Source: Coriaria nepalensis | Lineage: Eukaryota > Streptophyta > Magnoliopsida > Cucurbitales > Coriariaceae | Assembly: GCA_027186245.1 (NCBI GenBank) | Contig: CP114486.1 | Span: 10,554,501-10,618,500, forward strand | DNA length: 64,000 nucleotides | Direction of reading: 5' to 3' | Shown here: positions 1 through 13,559 of the stretch, piece by piece | How the letters are laid out: each line of letters starts with the position of its first letter | Position numbering within the stretch: the stretch's first letter is position 1 | Notes under the pieces: model-generated | Databases searched by the model: none | Seen by the model: only the letters and a program-made list of their open reading frames with translations | What the model was told of the DNA's origin: nothing | Position numbers and translations under genes: made by a program

Positions 1-180
1 ACTCAATATGATAGTCAAGCCTTTATTGAGTTGGGCAACAACCTAGTATACAAGGCGAAAGTCTGCCCTGTTAAGGAGTTGACGAATAGCCAGACCCATA
101 ACCTATTATTTCCATCAGCCTCGCTGCATTGAACGGTAAAGTGGCCCATGTGATCCAAGATTTATTGATCTGGGTCACCT

Positions 181-480
181 CTGAAAAATAGGGTGAAATC
201 CTGAACTCGGTATCCACAAAAGAAAGGTTCTTAATCGATCTCTTTAGGATACAACTTATGGTATATGGGTCGAGGCGGGTGTCGATGGTTGACCAAGATC
301 TATTGTATAATATGGAACTCAGTATCTACAAGGAAAAGTTCCCAACTGATCTCTTCATAATACAACTTACGATACATAGGCTAAGGTGGCTGTCAAGCAC
401 GAGATCGTAGTTAATCTCTTTGGGATACGACTTATGGTATATATAGGTCGAGGCAGCTGTCGAATGGTAGGACCGTAGAT
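181..480. repeat. Degenerate tandem repeat, three copies
   Basis: Three related segments follow each other. Copies near 200-300 and 313-410 share an 'aactc(g/a)gtatc(c/t)acaa' start. These two and a shorter third copy near 411-480 share a core of the form 'atctctt...atac(a/g)actta' followed by a 'ggtcgaggc' to 'gctgtcga' segment. Copies are diverged by substitutions and small gaps. The surrounding 1-1100 block has more GC than the next 5 kb, which suggests it is part of an unidentified repeat or an LTR whose other end lies outside the window. No coding domain was recognised. Confidence 0.5.
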
Positions 481-1099
481 ATCCTATAATATTGTACCGT
501 AGATATCCCATTGTTGGGATGAGGTGATGGATGTGATGGTTTAACAGTCATTGGTACGTCGACGGCTGGTAGTGGTAATATAACTAGCAACCTATTAGTC
601 ATTAGTTGATCTTCTACCGTTATCTCAGACATCATGGGAGTTTTTAACATACCCCCCACAATGCTCTTATTGGTGGGGTAGTTACTCCTCAGCATATCAA
701 TACATTAAGCTAAACGAGTTGAACTTTCAACTGTCCGGATATCCGATTCATCCACTCTCTCAAGGAGTCATATGATTAAGACATCGAACGGTCGTTAGCT
801 CAGGCTTCCATGATAGATAACTCGAGTCGGTGAAATTCTAGATGAACCTAGGGTGAGGTCGGCTGATTCCTCCATGCATTGGCTCATCTCCCCTGGATTC
901 CTTTGCTCTTAGGTCATGTTCTGCTTCATAGGTGGATCAGAAATAGTTGGTCGTGGATTAGAGGGTTCGGGCTAATCACCATTAACTCAGCGTTTGCCGA
1001 GGCTATGGCTTCAGTATCGATAGGTAGACATCATTGTGTTAGGTCCCACTAAGCATGCCAGTATATTGATTGTGAAAATTGGTAAATGCAAAATGGGGT

Positions 1100-4000
1100 G
1101 AGATAGTACACAACTTTTCAACACGTGGAAACTAAGTCCCACCGGACGTTCCCATTTGTTAACATACAAATTCTACGAACGTACGAGGAATGTGGAATTA
1201 GCATTGAAAAATGCAATCATTCTATCCCATTAGAAATTGTAGAGTGTGGCATGCCAGAAGTACGAAGACTTCTAAAATATAAGAACGGTAATTTAAATTG
1301 CAATAAATAAATTACATAATAATTAAAGACACAAATATAAAGTGCAAAAAGATAAATGCCACATAAATTAAAGGCAATATAAATAAAATGTGCATTAATT
1401 ACATAGTGGAGTAAAATAAATTAATTGGATTAAATTAAAGATATGTTATCCTAACAAAAATTGAGCTGACTTAATTATAAAACAAAAGAAATATGATAAA
1501 ATGATTAACGGGTTATATTAGTCTTGGACACTATGTCTATTGAGCTACAAATTAAAATTTAGATTGTGAATTTTTGTGGCAAGTTAAGGGTTTGGGTATC
1601 ATGAATACTTGATAAATCACGCAAGCAGTTAGCCTACGGAGCGTTAAGAAAATCTATTGGATGATTATTTTTAAGGTTTTGGGCTGAGAGAGATGAATTG
1701 GTTAACTATTGTTTGTTAGATTGTTGTTCTGTGTCTTTTTTCCTTCAACGAATGACTCTATTTATAAGCCTAAGATACTTGAGCGGCAAGTCATTTTTCT
1801 TAGCTGGCAAGGCTTCCTAGTACTGGAAAAGCCTTTTCTGAAATTTAGATTTATCTCTTTATGCCTCTAAAAATAGCTATGTTGTTGGAAAATCCCTTAA
1901 ATAGGCAAGCTTCTTCTTTTTGCAATATAACCCTTAGATTGATTGAACAATCCCTTGAATTAGAAAAATCTCATTTCTTCTTTACGAAGGAATTCCTCTA
2001 ATTTGAAGAAATACCCCTAAATTTGATTAAAAAAATATATTTTTTTACATTGCTTAAATGCACTTAAATCCAACAAAATATCTTCCTTATTTACTAAATA
2101 ACCCCTAAAAATATCAAAAAACCTAAAAAATAAGAAGAAAATATGGTTGCATGATCAATTCAACCTACCGGCCATGGCTTGGTCAGCCTTGGCAAGTTGA
2201 CCAAAGAAATTTGCGGCTGATTTCTTATTTCGTATTTCTCGATTATTTTTTTTATTTTAGGGTTTTTTTCGTATGTCATTTAATTTTTTGCCAAAATAAT
2301 AATTTTGATAGCAATAAAATCAAATTTATATTCTCATTTTTTTATTACTAACGTGACATTAGATTTACATGAACTAAAAATGATATTAATTCATATATTT
2401 ATATATATATATTTATTTATTTAATAAGAAAGTCAATCAACCATCAAGACAATTGGGCTGCGTGATCTCTTTTTGGGCCGGGTTAACCCAGTGAACTGCC
2501 CAGCTATTTTGATAACCCAAAAAAAAAAAAGCTGAGGAATGTGGCCGAAATTGCTGACAAGAATTCTGTATTGAGGGGCACGTGTGTTCTTAATTACCTT
2601 CGTATACCTGAAAATATCGAACCGTGAGTTAAGATCATGGGTAGTATAGTAATTAGGATTGAATGCTAGATTTACTGCTAGATACAGGACCTGATGGATA
2701 CACATCATAGATTTTCACTACTGTTTTCATCGGTTAAAACTTTTCTGTCACAGTCAATCCAACGGCCGTGATTGCTAGTTATGTGGGTCCTACTGTCTCA
2801 GTACTTACTACTCGAAATTGAATACCATTGAACGATATGCTAAGCGTACGTAACAGAGGAGGTTGGGAGAGATTTTTACATTTTGTGAAATAAATTATTT
2901 TATCATATTTTAAATTAATAGATTTTAAATTTAAAAATTTAAAAATTTAGATTAAAATAAGGTAAATAAAAAAGTTTTAATTAAATAATAACATTTTTTT
3001 ATTTTAATTAAAATTATTAATTCTACTTATTTAAGATTTACTAATTTTAAATAATGTAAATTAATTTATTTAATAAAATAAAAAATTGACCTTCAATTTT
3101 CAAATAACTCTATATGAAAGTGTGTGAATTAAATGACTAGATATATTTAATAATTAAATTAATTATTTACCTATAATGTAATTTAATTATATATAAATAT
3201 TAAAAGGAGACTCAATATTTTTTTTTTAATTATATAATATGTGTATTTTTTTTCTTATTTTTTTTTTCTCTTGGATGATTAATTTTGATTAATTAGAATC
3301 TTAAGAAATTAAATATTCAAATAAGTATGCTTTAATTATTATAATTTTTTTTGGGAGGGGGGGGGGGTAAAAGAATGCTTTACCTCTTGCAATAGATAAA
3401 TTACGTGACATGAGTGATTATTATGTGCATGATTTGAAAGGCGTAGTATATTAAGACGATTAATCATTATAATTATGAAAATGTAATTATAACCATGAAA
3501 TCTAATCGTCATTTTAATAAACTTCAAAAGAATGGTTGCAATAAACTATTTTAGTCAAAGAAATTATGAAGGGAAAAGAGAAATAAATTTGAAGTTAAAG
3601 AAGTGATCGTATAGATTAACCTCGTTCTTCATTGTCAATAGATAAAAGTGAATGATTAACTCACCCCAATACTATTGGTTCAACAAGGTCATCTCTCCCT
3701 TTCACTTGTTGAAGGGGGTCTAAGAAATTCAAGTAATCCGATGTAAATCGTTTTACCTTTAGTTTTTTTTTGATATTAAGATCCATATACAACAATACAA
3801 TTAGAAAGAAATTAGTTCCGAAAATCGGTGGTACAATATAGAAATTTAAATTTTTAACTAAAAGTTAATTGATAATAATTAGAGCATTTTATTTTTTAGT
3901 TTTTTATATACTAATTGGTAACGAGTGAAATTTCAAGGCTTATGTGGTCTTGCTATTCCCAATATAGACATAGATGATATTCTTAATATGTACCTCACAC

Positions 4001-5056
4001 GTAACATTATTTACATTGATGATATTAGAATTTTTTTGATACTTGATAGAAGATGATTGGATCGAAAATTCATATCGAATGCAAGTTGGTTAATAATAAT
4101 TAAACCAAACAATTAAATTGAATAATTAATATGACCGAATAAATATAGGTTTCTATTAGAGAACAATTATTCTAACCGATCAAGAAATATCTAACTCGGT
4201 GAAATTCAAGCTATGAGTTATTTTTTCAAGGAATTAATCGAAAGTCAAATTACATTTTCCCAAAAAATAGAAAGAAAGTCGATCTACTCTCAAATGGAGA
4301 GAAAATACGGCCAAAATATATGAGAAGTGGGAGAGATGGCCGAAATTCAAGGGATCATCAAAGAGGAAATTGGTTGCTATGAACCTAGATCAAAAGTTGG
4401 TCAGATTCGATCGGGAACTTATTCATCAACCAACCTACTAAAAAAGTAGTAGAACTCATAAAGTGGATAACTGGCGCTAGAAACAAGGAAGTGGAATGTC
4501 GAACTCACTTAATATTTTGTTGAAAGTTAAATCTAAAAAAACCAATCTCAATATTTAAATTATATTAATTTTTCAAAATTTTCGATAGAATTTTCTCCAT
4601 GTCAATGTATATAAAGTACATATGAAAATTTTCATTTATCATAATATTTAAATTATATATTTTATTAAAAATGAAGGGATTTAAACAAAAAGTTTACTCT
4701 ATGCAAGCATATGAGGATTGTTAGTCATCTAACATATTCCAAAACATGTTTGAATCGTAAAAGAGAACATTTGTTAATTATGGCAATAAACTTATTTTAT
4801 GGTGAGTGGCTAACATGGTAAGAACATATTACAACTACCTAATTATGTATATTATCCGTTGTGCCATTATTGTATTATTGTTTCTTCTTTTAAAATAATA
4901 AAAGCTTAAATTATTTAGATGATATCATAATTCGATTAATATATTATTAGATTAACTAATACAAGTATCTCAAATATATACATTTTTAAATATATATTTA
5001 AATATATTAACATCACACTTAAATATATATAATAAAAATATATTCAATAATTAAAA

Positions 5057-5095
<39 letters not shown>

Positions 5096-6300
5096 ATCAA
5101 TTTTTTATTTTTATTACTAATTAATTTTAAAATAAAAACTTAATTTTCTTACTGCATATCATATTAAGTTCCACATTATTTCAAACCCCTAAAAACTATA
5201 ATCTCAAGTTTATACTACTTCCGTTTTGTCAACCTCCAACGATACAAACTCATTGGAATATAATCAATGTTAATGTTAAGGAGTTTTTTCGGTAGTAATA
5301 ATGCTCGAGTTCAAAAAGCAGAGGCCCTATTAATTAATTAATTAATTAATTAGTTAATTAATTAAAAAGGAGAGAAACTTGGTTTATACATAATCATGCG
5401 GAGTGGAAGGCTTAATTAATAAATAAATAAATGAATTGAAATATTATATTTTGGTCAAAAAAATGAACAAAAGGAGATGGAATCTTCAACTTGGTGACAG
5501 CGACGGATCAATTTGTTTTATTTCACTTACGTACTCATAAAGCTAGAGAGACAAAGAAATAGTTTTAGAGAGAGAAAGAGATGCACAATTATTAATTAAT
5601 TAATTAATTAATTCAATGCAATCCCTAATCTAAGTGTTCGTTACCCTCTTAGAAAGACATAACCTGTTTTGGAGCATGATTAAAAATTACGGGATAAGAG
5701 AGAGGTTTTTTTTTAAGCACTAATTAAAGGTTTTTTTTTTTTTTTTTTTTGGTAATATCAATTTTAAATTTTATTTTTCAACTCTTGAAAATATAACTAT
5801 AGTTTATAACACTTGAAACTTTGTTTCTACACATTTAATTTAAATATACATATAGTTTATTAATATGTATGTGGATTATGTTTTTCAAAATTGAATAGAT
5901 CCAAATTTAATTTAAGCTCGAAAAACTTCAATTTTAACTTTGAGATAAAATTTCAAGAAAATTATATTTATATTATTTAAAATGCTATGCTTAAATTATT
6001 ATTATTATTTTTTTAAATTCTTAAACCGGCGTATAATAAAATATTAATAATTTAATATTAAAAAAATTAATACTTCGATTAATAATAATATTAACCGGAT
6101 GTAAAGTGGAGAGTTGTATGTTGAGTTTTTTTTTTTTTTTTTTTAAATTTAAGATACCTAAATGTAATTGTTACAAATTATATGGGAAGTAAATATAATT
6201 TATTGTAAAATTTAATGAAAACCTTAGTTTAAATAAATAAATAATAAAACCCCACAGTAAAAAATTGTTGTCTAGTAGCATGTCATAGATACAGATTAGA
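1100..6300. other. AT-rich intergenic region without recognised genes
   Basis: No open frame here shows a known domain or a believable splice structure. The stretch contains long A and T runs (for example near 5720-5750 and 6127-6145), an (AT)n tract at about 5065-5093 and TTAA-repeat tracts near 5325-5365 and 5590-5613. I see only intergenic DNA upstream of the BRI1 gene. Confidence 0.6.
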
Positions 6301-6332
6301 AAGAGAGAGAGAGTGAGACGAGGAGAGAGAGA

Positions 6333-6349
6333 GTCACATGGCATGTGAC
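6333..6349. promoter_or_regulatory. Perfect palindrome with two E-boxes upstream of BRI1
   Basis: The 17-base sequence is an exact inverted repeat (GTCACATG, one central G, CATGTGAC) about 310 bases before the BRI1 start codon. Each arm holds a CANNTG E-box, CACATG or CATGTG. E-boxes of this type are known targets of BES1/BIM and other bHLH proteins in brassinosteroid signalling. GA-repeat tracts lie immediately upstream (6301-6332), which GAGA-binding BPC factors could recognise. That the palindrome works as an operator is inference. Confidence 0.45.
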
Positions 6350-6660
6350 CAGCAGGTGTGTTTACCCTCTCTCTTCCACCTTGATAAATACCCTTCTTAC
6401 CGTCCGTGCTCCGTCTTTCGACCCCTCCTCCCCCCACCCCGCCCAATGCTTCTCGTCTCTGTCTAAACACTACAAAACCCCACTTCTCTGTAACACAGAA
6501 ACAGAACAAAAGAGAAAAAAAAAAAAAAAAAAAAACCAGAAGAGAGAGAGAGAGAGCGTTTCGTCTTCCTTTTCTCTCTAATGGTAGAAGAAGAGATCAA
6601 TAACCCTTAAAAATCCATCCCCCCTGCTCCTCCTCTTCCAAATCCCCCTTACAAATCACC
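6350..6660 (+). promoter_or_regulatory. BRI1 core promoter and 5' leader
   Basis: A pyrimidine-rich stretch with a TATA-like 'tgataaata' near 6381-6390 is followed by a CT-rich leader, a long A run near 6515-6535 and a GA-repeat near 6540-6556. CT/GA-rich leaders are common in plant receptor kinase genes. The transcription start cannot be placed from sequence alone. Confidence 0.4.
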
Positions 6661-9600
6661 ATGAAACCCCATCTCAAAAGATCCTCAAACGTGTCTCTCA
6701 TCTTCCACTTTCTCTCTCTTGCTCTGTTCTTCTTCCATGCTGCCCCGTCACCTTCCCCCTCTTCTTCTTCCCAAGATACACAGAAGCTACTTACCTTCCT
6801 AAATTCTCTTCCCAACCCTAACTTCCTCAAAACATGGCTGCCCAACCAAAACCCATGCTCATTTACCGGCATTTCCTGCAAAGAAAACAGAGTATCCGCT
6901 ATAGACCTCAGCTCCATCTCCTTAAGCTCAAACTTCTATCTCATCTCTTCCACTCTCTTGACCCTCGAAAAACTCGAAACTCTCTCTCTAAAATCCACTA
7001 ACCTCACTGGCTCCATCTCCCTCTCTGGATCCAAGTGCAGCTCCCTCTTAACCGCCATAGATCTTTCTCTAAACTCTCTCTTCGGCCCTCTCTCCGATCT
7101 CTCCAACTTCTCTCCCTGTTCGGGCTTAAAATCTCTAAACCTCTCCTCAAACTTACTCGATTTCTCAGTTAAGGACTCCTCGACTGGACTGAAGCTGAAC
7201 TTACAGGTCCTAGATCTTTCTTACAACAGGATTGTCGGAACGAATATCGTCCCTTGGATCTTATCTGGCGGCTGCGATGAAATCCAGCATTTGTCGCTAA
7301 AGGGTAACAAAGTCGCTGGCGAAGTGGTGAACTTTTCCGCATGCGTCAATCTCGAGCTTCTCGACCTTTCCGGAAACAACTTCTCCCTACGCAGCTTCCC
7401 TTCTTTCGGCGACTGTTCGAGTTTAAACTCTCTCGATATCTCCGCTAATAAAATTTCCGGTGATATCTCACGTTCCGTTGCTAATTGTCAGAAGCTCACT
7501 TTCCTCAACCTCTCAAGCAACCAATTTTCCGGCCAAATCCCATCTTCTTTCCCGCCCAAAAGTCTGCAGAATCTCTATCTTGCGAATAATGATTTTCAGG
7601 GTGATATTCCTTCAAGCCTTGCCGATTTATGTTCGAGTCTGATCGAGCTGGATCTTTCCTCGAACAATCTATCAGGTGGGGTTCCAGATTCCTTAGGCTC
7701 CTGCTCTCTGCTTCAATCTTTGGTAATTTCGGGCAATAATTTATCTGGTCAGCTTCCCGTTTCAGTTTTTACGAAAATGAGTAATTTGAAAATACTCTCT
7801 GTTTCTGACAATAAGTTTTCGGGTTACTTGCCGGATTCTCTTTCCCTGCTCGATAATTTGGAGTATTTGGATCTAAGCTCGAATAATTTTTCTGGGTCGA
7901 TTCCTGTTGAGCTTTGTCAGAACTCTAAGAAGAGAAATTTGAAAGAACTTTTTCTTCAGAACAATTTCTTCACAGGATCTATCCCGCCTTCTCTTTGCAA
8001 CTGTTCAGAGCTTGTTTCCTTGGATTTGAGCTTCAATTTCTTAACTGGTGCGATCCCGTCAAGCTTAGGATCGCTTACCAAGCTCAGAAATTTGATAATC
8101 TGGTTGAATCAAATCTCGGGTGAAATCCCACAAGAGCTAATGTACATTCAATCGCTCGAGAATCTCATTCTGGATTTCAACGAGATTACCGGACCGATTC
8201 CTTTGGGCCTAAGCAACTGCACGAGCTTGAACTGGATCTCACTATCAAACAACAGGTTGACTGGAGAGATACCAGGCTGGATTGGGCATTTGTCAAGCCT
8301 TGCTATTCTCAAGCTGAGTAACAACTCCTTTTACGGCCGGGTCCCGCCCGAGTTAGGAGATTGTCGGAGCTTGATATGGTTGGATCTTAACACCAACTTT
8401 TTGAATGGATCAATCCCGCCTGAGCTATTCAAGCAATCTGGAAATATTGCGGTTAATTTCATTTCCGGAAAGACCTATGCTTATATTAAGAATGATGGGA
8501 GTGAAGCATGTCATGGAGCAGGAAATTTGCTTGAATTCGCTGGGATTAGACAGGAACAAGTGGGCCGGATTTCAACAAGGAGCCCGTGCAATTTCACCAG
8601 GGTTTATCGAGGTTTGACGCAGCCCACATTTAACCATAATGGGTCAATGATTTTTCTTGATATTTCTCACAATTTGTTGTCCGGAATGATCCCGAAAGAG
8701 ATTAGCTCTGCAAATTATCTCTACATCTTGAATTTGGGCCATAACAACATTTCTGGAACAATCCCAGAAGAGCTTGGAAATCTCCGGAACCTCAACATTC
8801 TTGATCTTTCAAGCAACCAGCTTGATGGGCCAATCCCGAATTCCTTGGCGAGCCTTTCTTTGCTTACTGAAATCAATCTTTCCAACAATCTTCTCAATGG
8901 GTCCATTCCTGAATCGGGGCAGTTCGAAACTTTTCCGGCAGCTGGGTTTTTGAACAATGCCGGGCTTTGTGGGTACCCGCTTCCAAAATGTGGGTCCAAT
9001 CCTGCATTAGTTGTATCTCAGCACCAGAAGTCTCATAGGAGACAAGCTTCCCTTGCTGGTAGTGTAGCAATGGGGTTACTGTTCTCCCTCTTTTGCATAT
9101 TTGGTTTGGTCATTGTGGCCATAGAGACAAAGAAGAGACGGAAAAAGAAAGAATCGGTCTTGGAAGCTTATATCGAAAACCACTCCCATTCCGGCACTAA
9201 CAATAACGTGAGCTGGAAGCTAACTAGTGCTCGAGAAGCACTAAGCATAAACCTAGCCACGTTTGAAAAACCGCTTCGGAAGCTCACATTTGCAGACCTT
9301 CTAGAAGCCACGAATGGGTTCCATAACGACAGCCTGGTGGGGTCTGGTGGTTTCGGAGACGTTTACAAGGCTCAACTAAAAGACGGAAGCGTTGTGGCCA
9401 TAAAGAAACTCATTCACATAAGCGGTCAAGGGGATAGAGAATTCATGGCCGAAATGGAAACCATTGGAAAAATCAAGCACCGCAACCTAGTCCCTCTACT
9501 CGGTTATTGCAAAGTAGGCGAGGAACGGCTACTAGTCTATGAGTACATGAAATTCGGAAGCTTAGAAGATGTATTACATGACCCAAAGAAAGCCGGGATA

Positions 9601-10266
9601 AAACTAAATTGGTCAGCCCGAAGAAAGATTGCTATCGGTGCAGCCAGGGGGTTAGCATTCCTTCACCATAATTGCATTCCCCATATAATCCATCGCGATA
9701 TGAAATCGAGCAATGTCTTGCTCGATGATAATTTAGAAGCTAGGGTTTCGGATTTCGGAATGGCGAGGCTAATGAGTGCAATGGACACTCATTTGAGTGT
9801 AAGCACCTTAGCAGGTACTCCGGGGTATGTCCCACCGGAATATTACCAAAGTTTCCGATGTTCAACAAGAGGCGATGTTTATAGTTATGGGGTGGTTTTG
9901 CTCGAGCTTCTGACGGGGAGGCAGCCCACTAACTCGGATGATTTTGGGGATAATAATCTAGTGGGATGGGTGAAGCAACATGCTAAGTTGAATATAAGTG
10001 ATGTTTTTGATAAGGAGCTTATGAAGGAGGATTCGACGCTTGAGATTGAGCTATTGCAGCATTTAGAGGTGGCTTGTGCTTGCTTGGATGATAGGCCATG
10101 GAGGCGGCCCACCATGATTCAAGTCATGGCAATGTTTAAGGGGATCCAAGCAGGGTCCGGAATTGATTCACAATCGACAATTGCTTCGAGTGATGGAGGG
10201 TTTGGTACTGTGGAGGAAGTGGAGATGAGTATCAAGGAAGTTCCGGAACCGGTTAATAAGCAATAG
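6661..10266 (+). CDS. BRI1: Brassinosteroid receptor kinase BRI1
   Basis: Single-exon gene for a 1201-residue LRR receptor kinase, close to the family length (Arabidopsis BRI1 has 1196). It has a signal peptide (about 1-30), an N-terminal cap with a cysteine pair, roughly two dozen leucine-rich repeats interrupted by the hormone-binding island domain (about 598-668, beginning near FISGKTY), and one membrane segment (about 801-822). The cytosolic Ser/Thr kinase shows the glycine loop GSGGFG (894 on), VAIKK lysine 915, HRD aspartate 1013 and DFG aspartate 1031, all catalytically normal. The tail ends with MSIKEVPEP, like BRI1 and unlike BRL1/3. It binds brassinolide at the plasma membrane and signals with BAK1/SERK partners to BES1/BZR1. 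The first ATG of the long frame is followed at once by the hydrophobic signal segment, which supports this start. No intron is seen, as is normal for BRI1. It looks fully intact. Confidence 0.97.
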   Translation: MKPHLKRSSNVSLIFHFLSLALFFFHAAPSPSPSSSSQDTQKLLTFLNSLPNPNFLKTWLPNQNPCSFTGISCKENRVSAIDLSSISLSSNFYLISSTLLTLEKLETLSLKSTNLTGSISLSGSKCSSLLTAIDLSLNSLFGPLSDLSNFSPCSGLKSLNLSSNLLDFSVKDSSTGLKLNLQVLDLSYNRIVGTNIVPWILSGGCDEIQHLSLKGNKVAGEVVNFSACVNLELLDLSGNNFSLRSFPSFGDCSSLNSLDISANKISGDISRSVANCQKLTFLNLSSNQFSGQIPSSFPPKSLQNLYLANNDFQGDIPSSLADLCSSLIELDLSSNNLSGGVPDSLGSCSLLQSLVISGNNLSGQLPVSVFTKMSNLKILSVSDNKFSGYLPDSLSLLDNLEYLDLSSNNFSGSIPVELCQNSKKRNLKELFLQNNFFTGSIPPSLCNCSELVSLDLSFNFLTGAIPSSLGSLTKLRNLIIWLNQISGEIPQELMYIQSLENLILDFNEITGPIPLGLSNCTSLNWISLSNNRLTGEIPGWIGHLSSLAILKLSNNSFYGRVPPELGDCRSLIWLDLNTNFLNGSIPPELFKQSGNIAVNFISGKTYAYIKNDGSEACHGAGNLLEFAGIRQEQVGRISTRSPCNFTRVYRGLTQPTFNHNGSMIFLDISHNLLSGMIPKEISSANYLYILNLGHNNISGTIPEELGNLRNLNILDLSSNQLDGPIPNSLASLSLLTEINLSNNLLNGSIPESGQFETFPAAGFLNNAGLCGYPLPKCGSNPALVVSQHQKSHRRQASLAGSVAMGLLFSLFCIFGLVIVAIETKKRRKKKESVLEAYIENHSHSGTNNNVSWKLTSAREALSINLATFEKPLRKLTFADLLEATNGFHNDSLVGSGGFGDVYKAQLKDGSVVAIKKLIHISGQGDREFMAEMETIGKIKHRNLVPLLGYCKVGEERLLVYEYMKFGSLEDVLHDPKKAGIKLNWSARRKIAIGAARGLAFLHHNCIPHIIHRDMKSSNVLLDDNLEARVSDFGMARLMSAMDTHLSVSTLAGTPGYVPPEYYQSFRCSTRGDVYSYGVVLLELLTGRQPTNSDDFGDNNLVGWVKQHAKLNISDVFDKELMKEDSTLEIELLQHLEVACACLDDRPWRRPTMIQVMAMFKGIQAGSGIDSQSTIASSDGGFGTVEEVEMSIKEVPEPVNKQ

Positions 10267-10800
10267 AGGGGGGGAGGGGGGGAGGGAGGGAATGAGAGGA
10301 GGATTTGATTTGACCGGAAGAGCAAAGGGGGGAAGAAAGTTTTTTCGGTTCAGGAGTTTTCTTTCTTTTTTCTCTACCACTTCCCGAACGGGCCGTGAAA
10401 GTTTGTTCACAATGATCTTTGTGTTGTACCTCCAAATTTCCCCCCACCATTTTAATGTATGTAATGTTTGTTAATTTTTTATACATTTTTTAAACTTTGT
10501 TTAGCTTGTTATAAAATGTGTATATAAACAGCTTCTTTCTTCCAATTGTTATGGTTCCTCCCCTTTTGCCATATGACTAGTGTCTTCTTTTTTCTTTTCT
10601 TTTCTTTCTTGGGTGCTGCTGAGAACATCTTTGAGTGTTGAATTATTTTCGTGACCTCAATTGATGGTGACTAAGTGGGAGGAGGGAAGTGCTGTTTTAG
10701 CACTTTCCTCAAAGGCAACTTAATCTGCTTCCTCAGTCTCCCACCCTTTTTTTTTCTTTTCTTCTTTCTTCTTCAAATATAGAAAATGATATGTAAAGGA
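10267..10800 (+). other. BRI1 3' untranslated and downstream region
   Basis: A G-rich run (about 10267-10290) directly follows the TAG stop. T-rich sequence with 'ttaatgtatgtaatg' and 'tataaaatgtgtatataa' near 10451-10527 looks like plant polyadenylation signals. No further coding sequence is seen. Confidence 0.4.
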
Positions 10801-12429
10801 TTCAAGCGTCAGACATATCTCTGCATTTTTTACCGAATTAAAAAATAATAATTTTGTGTATTATAATAATAATAATAAATAATTATAATAAATAATTTTA
10901 TCATAATAATAATATTTATAATTATGATACACGGACTCTGAGCATGCAGGTGAGTTAAAAATGAAAGCACAAGCGAGAGGTTCTTTCACAATCCACATTT
11001 ATCTAAGGGTTGGACCAGATCGCCATCTCATAAATGCAAACTTATATGCACGAATTAGCCATGCACATATTCAACTCATCTCTTCCCTCCCATTTCAATT
11101 TTTTTTTTATTTTTTAATTTAATTTAATTTAATTTAATTTTTTGTATTTATTATTTTACTACAATTAACATTTTGTCTCTTTTTCATCGACAACGTGCAT
11201 TGCACATGCTCCTGACCCGGGAAAAAAAAAAATTAAAATAAATTTTAATATATATATACTATTTATCTTTCTTGCTTGGAAAATGTGTTCCCTCATTAAT
11301 TTTTTTTTTCTTTTAATTAAGCATGTAAATAATAATATAAAATAAAAGAAAAGTTGTCTAGGTAATATAATAGTTGTACTATTCGTTGAATATTATCAAC
11401 ATGTTGGTTGGGTGGGGGTGTTGAGACTTTGACTTCTCATGAGCATTCATGCATATGCCATTTCAATTCTCTATCCTTAAGACAGATGGATTAACTTTTC
11501 CTTTATAGAACATTCCTTGGTAACTTTGTAATTTTGGATTAATCGTGCGGCTCCATTGGATTTATTTATTATTTCTCAATTTTTAGGTCATTCGCATTTG
11601 TTTTTATCAAACGACATATATTAATTATATTTTAAGAAATATAAATAAGATTTATCTCATTTTTAATTAGTTATTTCTTATTTTAATTATATATAAAAAT
11701 AAAAGAGAATCTCAAGATATTATGTCGAGTTAGATATCGAGTTGGGGTGACATAAACTTTTCTTATTTGAATCGAAGGTTAACACGACATATTTTTGCAT
11801 ATTCCATTCATTGAGATAACTATAACCCGATGGTTTGATGTGTAACATCATGTCGAGTAACCAGTTAAGTGTGGTGGACAAAAACTTTTATGGTTTCACT
11901 CAGCTAATAACTCAACATAATGTTAAGACTTTTGACCCATTGGTTTCATGAACCCTCCATGGGTCTATGGTTAAATATATTATCGAGTTACCCATCTAGC
12001 GAGGTCAACAATGTTTATTAATCATGTTGTTTTTGTTTTTTTCTTTTTTCAGGGGGTAAAATATGCAAGCAGAAGTCAACCAACAATCCAAGACTAAGAT
12101 GAAATATAAGGTCATAACCCGTAATTAATGAAGAGAATCATTTCCACATCCGTACATCGGTGATATCCATCATAAGTATGGTTGTGAATGATATAAAGAA
12201 AAAGCTCACCTCAATTCTGCTAGATACATTTAAGGGGATATGTGTGGGATATTTCCTCAACATTAATAGTCCTCTAAAAAATATCCGTCAAGTATTGAAT
12301 TTTTTTCCTTTTTCGTCAAGTTGTGACAAACAAGAAGCATGAGATGTGATTTCTTATCCAAAACAAACCTCTCCCTTTCAGCCTTAGAGAGTGGGCCATG
12401 GAGATGAGGCTCAAATGTCATATAAGTAT

Positions 12430-12849
12430 CCGAGTGAGTACGTCACCGACTATATAAATAAAGATGGTCATTTGTTTAAAAAGTACCTAAATGGGATTTC
12501 GATTAGGACTGTTGAACTTGCAAGGCTTTTTAACATGAAATGGAGTGAATAAGATGACGATATTGTGAAGATGGCCATCGTCTACTTCTTTGAGGTTATC
12601 ATATTGGGTCAAGATAGGAAGAGAACAATTTGTCTAAGTACATTATCAAAAGCAAACAATATGGAGCGGTTTAACAAGTATCCTTGGGGAAAAATCTCAT
12701 TTGAGAAGACCATAAAATTCATGAGGAAGAATATCAAGACCAAAGCCTTGAGGTATAAAACCAAAACCGAAGACGAGAGCAAGAAGGGAGAAACATACTT
12801 CTTATATGGGTGTCCGATTGCTTTGCAGATTAGACTTTCTATTTCTTAA
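12430..12849 (+). pseudogene. DUF1985 domain fragment
   Basis: The frame contains the typical DUF1985 order: a VYFFEVIILGQDRK stretch, then ERFNKYPWGKISFEKT, then an LYGCPIALQIR-type end, matching the family pattern of a Phe-Glu-x-x-x-Leu-Gly run, a YPWG motif and a closing Gly-Phe-Pro-like run. An in-frame stop (TAA at about 12550) precedes the best-conserved part and the frame ends at 12847-12849, so it is not a working gene. DUF1985 is found almost only in plants, mostly in transposon-borne proteins with a C48 peptidase; its biochemical role is unknown. Further family-like sequence (a PRIL-type segment and an EPYVSYKDVM segment) follows near 12960-13020. Confidence 0.65.
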
Positions 12850-13559
12850 GTTTTATTAATTCCGACTTAATGTCTATTGATTTATAGTTATTTATTAACT
12901 ATGCAAATATATGGTTACGAAGCCATTTCTAGGCTTGGTAAGAATGCATAACAATCTCATGCCTCGTATTCTGAATTAGTCATCTATGGAGCCATATGTA
13001 TCTTACAAAGATGTCATGAGTAAGACAAGAAGGAGTTGTGTAAGTGTTTTGTCGAAAATTTAATTTATTAATTGTTATTAGTTCGTCGTAATTATATTAA
13101 TTGGCTTCAATTTTTATTTAATACATAATATCATATGAGGAATCCTAAAATTGACTAAGGAAGAAAAAGCTCAACATTAATAATGGCACTTAAGCCTTTT
13201 TCTAATGAGGAGGAAGATGAGATTGCAGATCGTTTGACCATTGAGTTGTTAGAGGCCGAAGAAGAAGATGTAGTAATATTAGCAATGGGAGAAGAAAAAG
13301 AAAAAAGAGAATAAAGTAAGAAAAAACACTTTAAAGTTAAGAAGGCAATTGGATATAGATGGGATGTGGAAGTTCTTTTAGGGAGTGAGAGTGAGTGGAT
13401 GTCTAGGATTGAGTCTCTTTTGATAGGTTTAGGGGTGAGAGTATAGAAGGTTAACAAGATATTACATCATTGAGGGAGGAGAACACGATAGAGAATAGGG
13501 AGTAGGCCAAGCAAGGTGATAGGTTTAGTGTCATCGATGGAGATGATAATGAGGATCCC

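Noticed and set aside
6171..6917. Open frames on both strands around the BRI1 promoter and start
   Set aside because: They arise from GA/CT-rich leader and signal-peptide sequence and show no domain.
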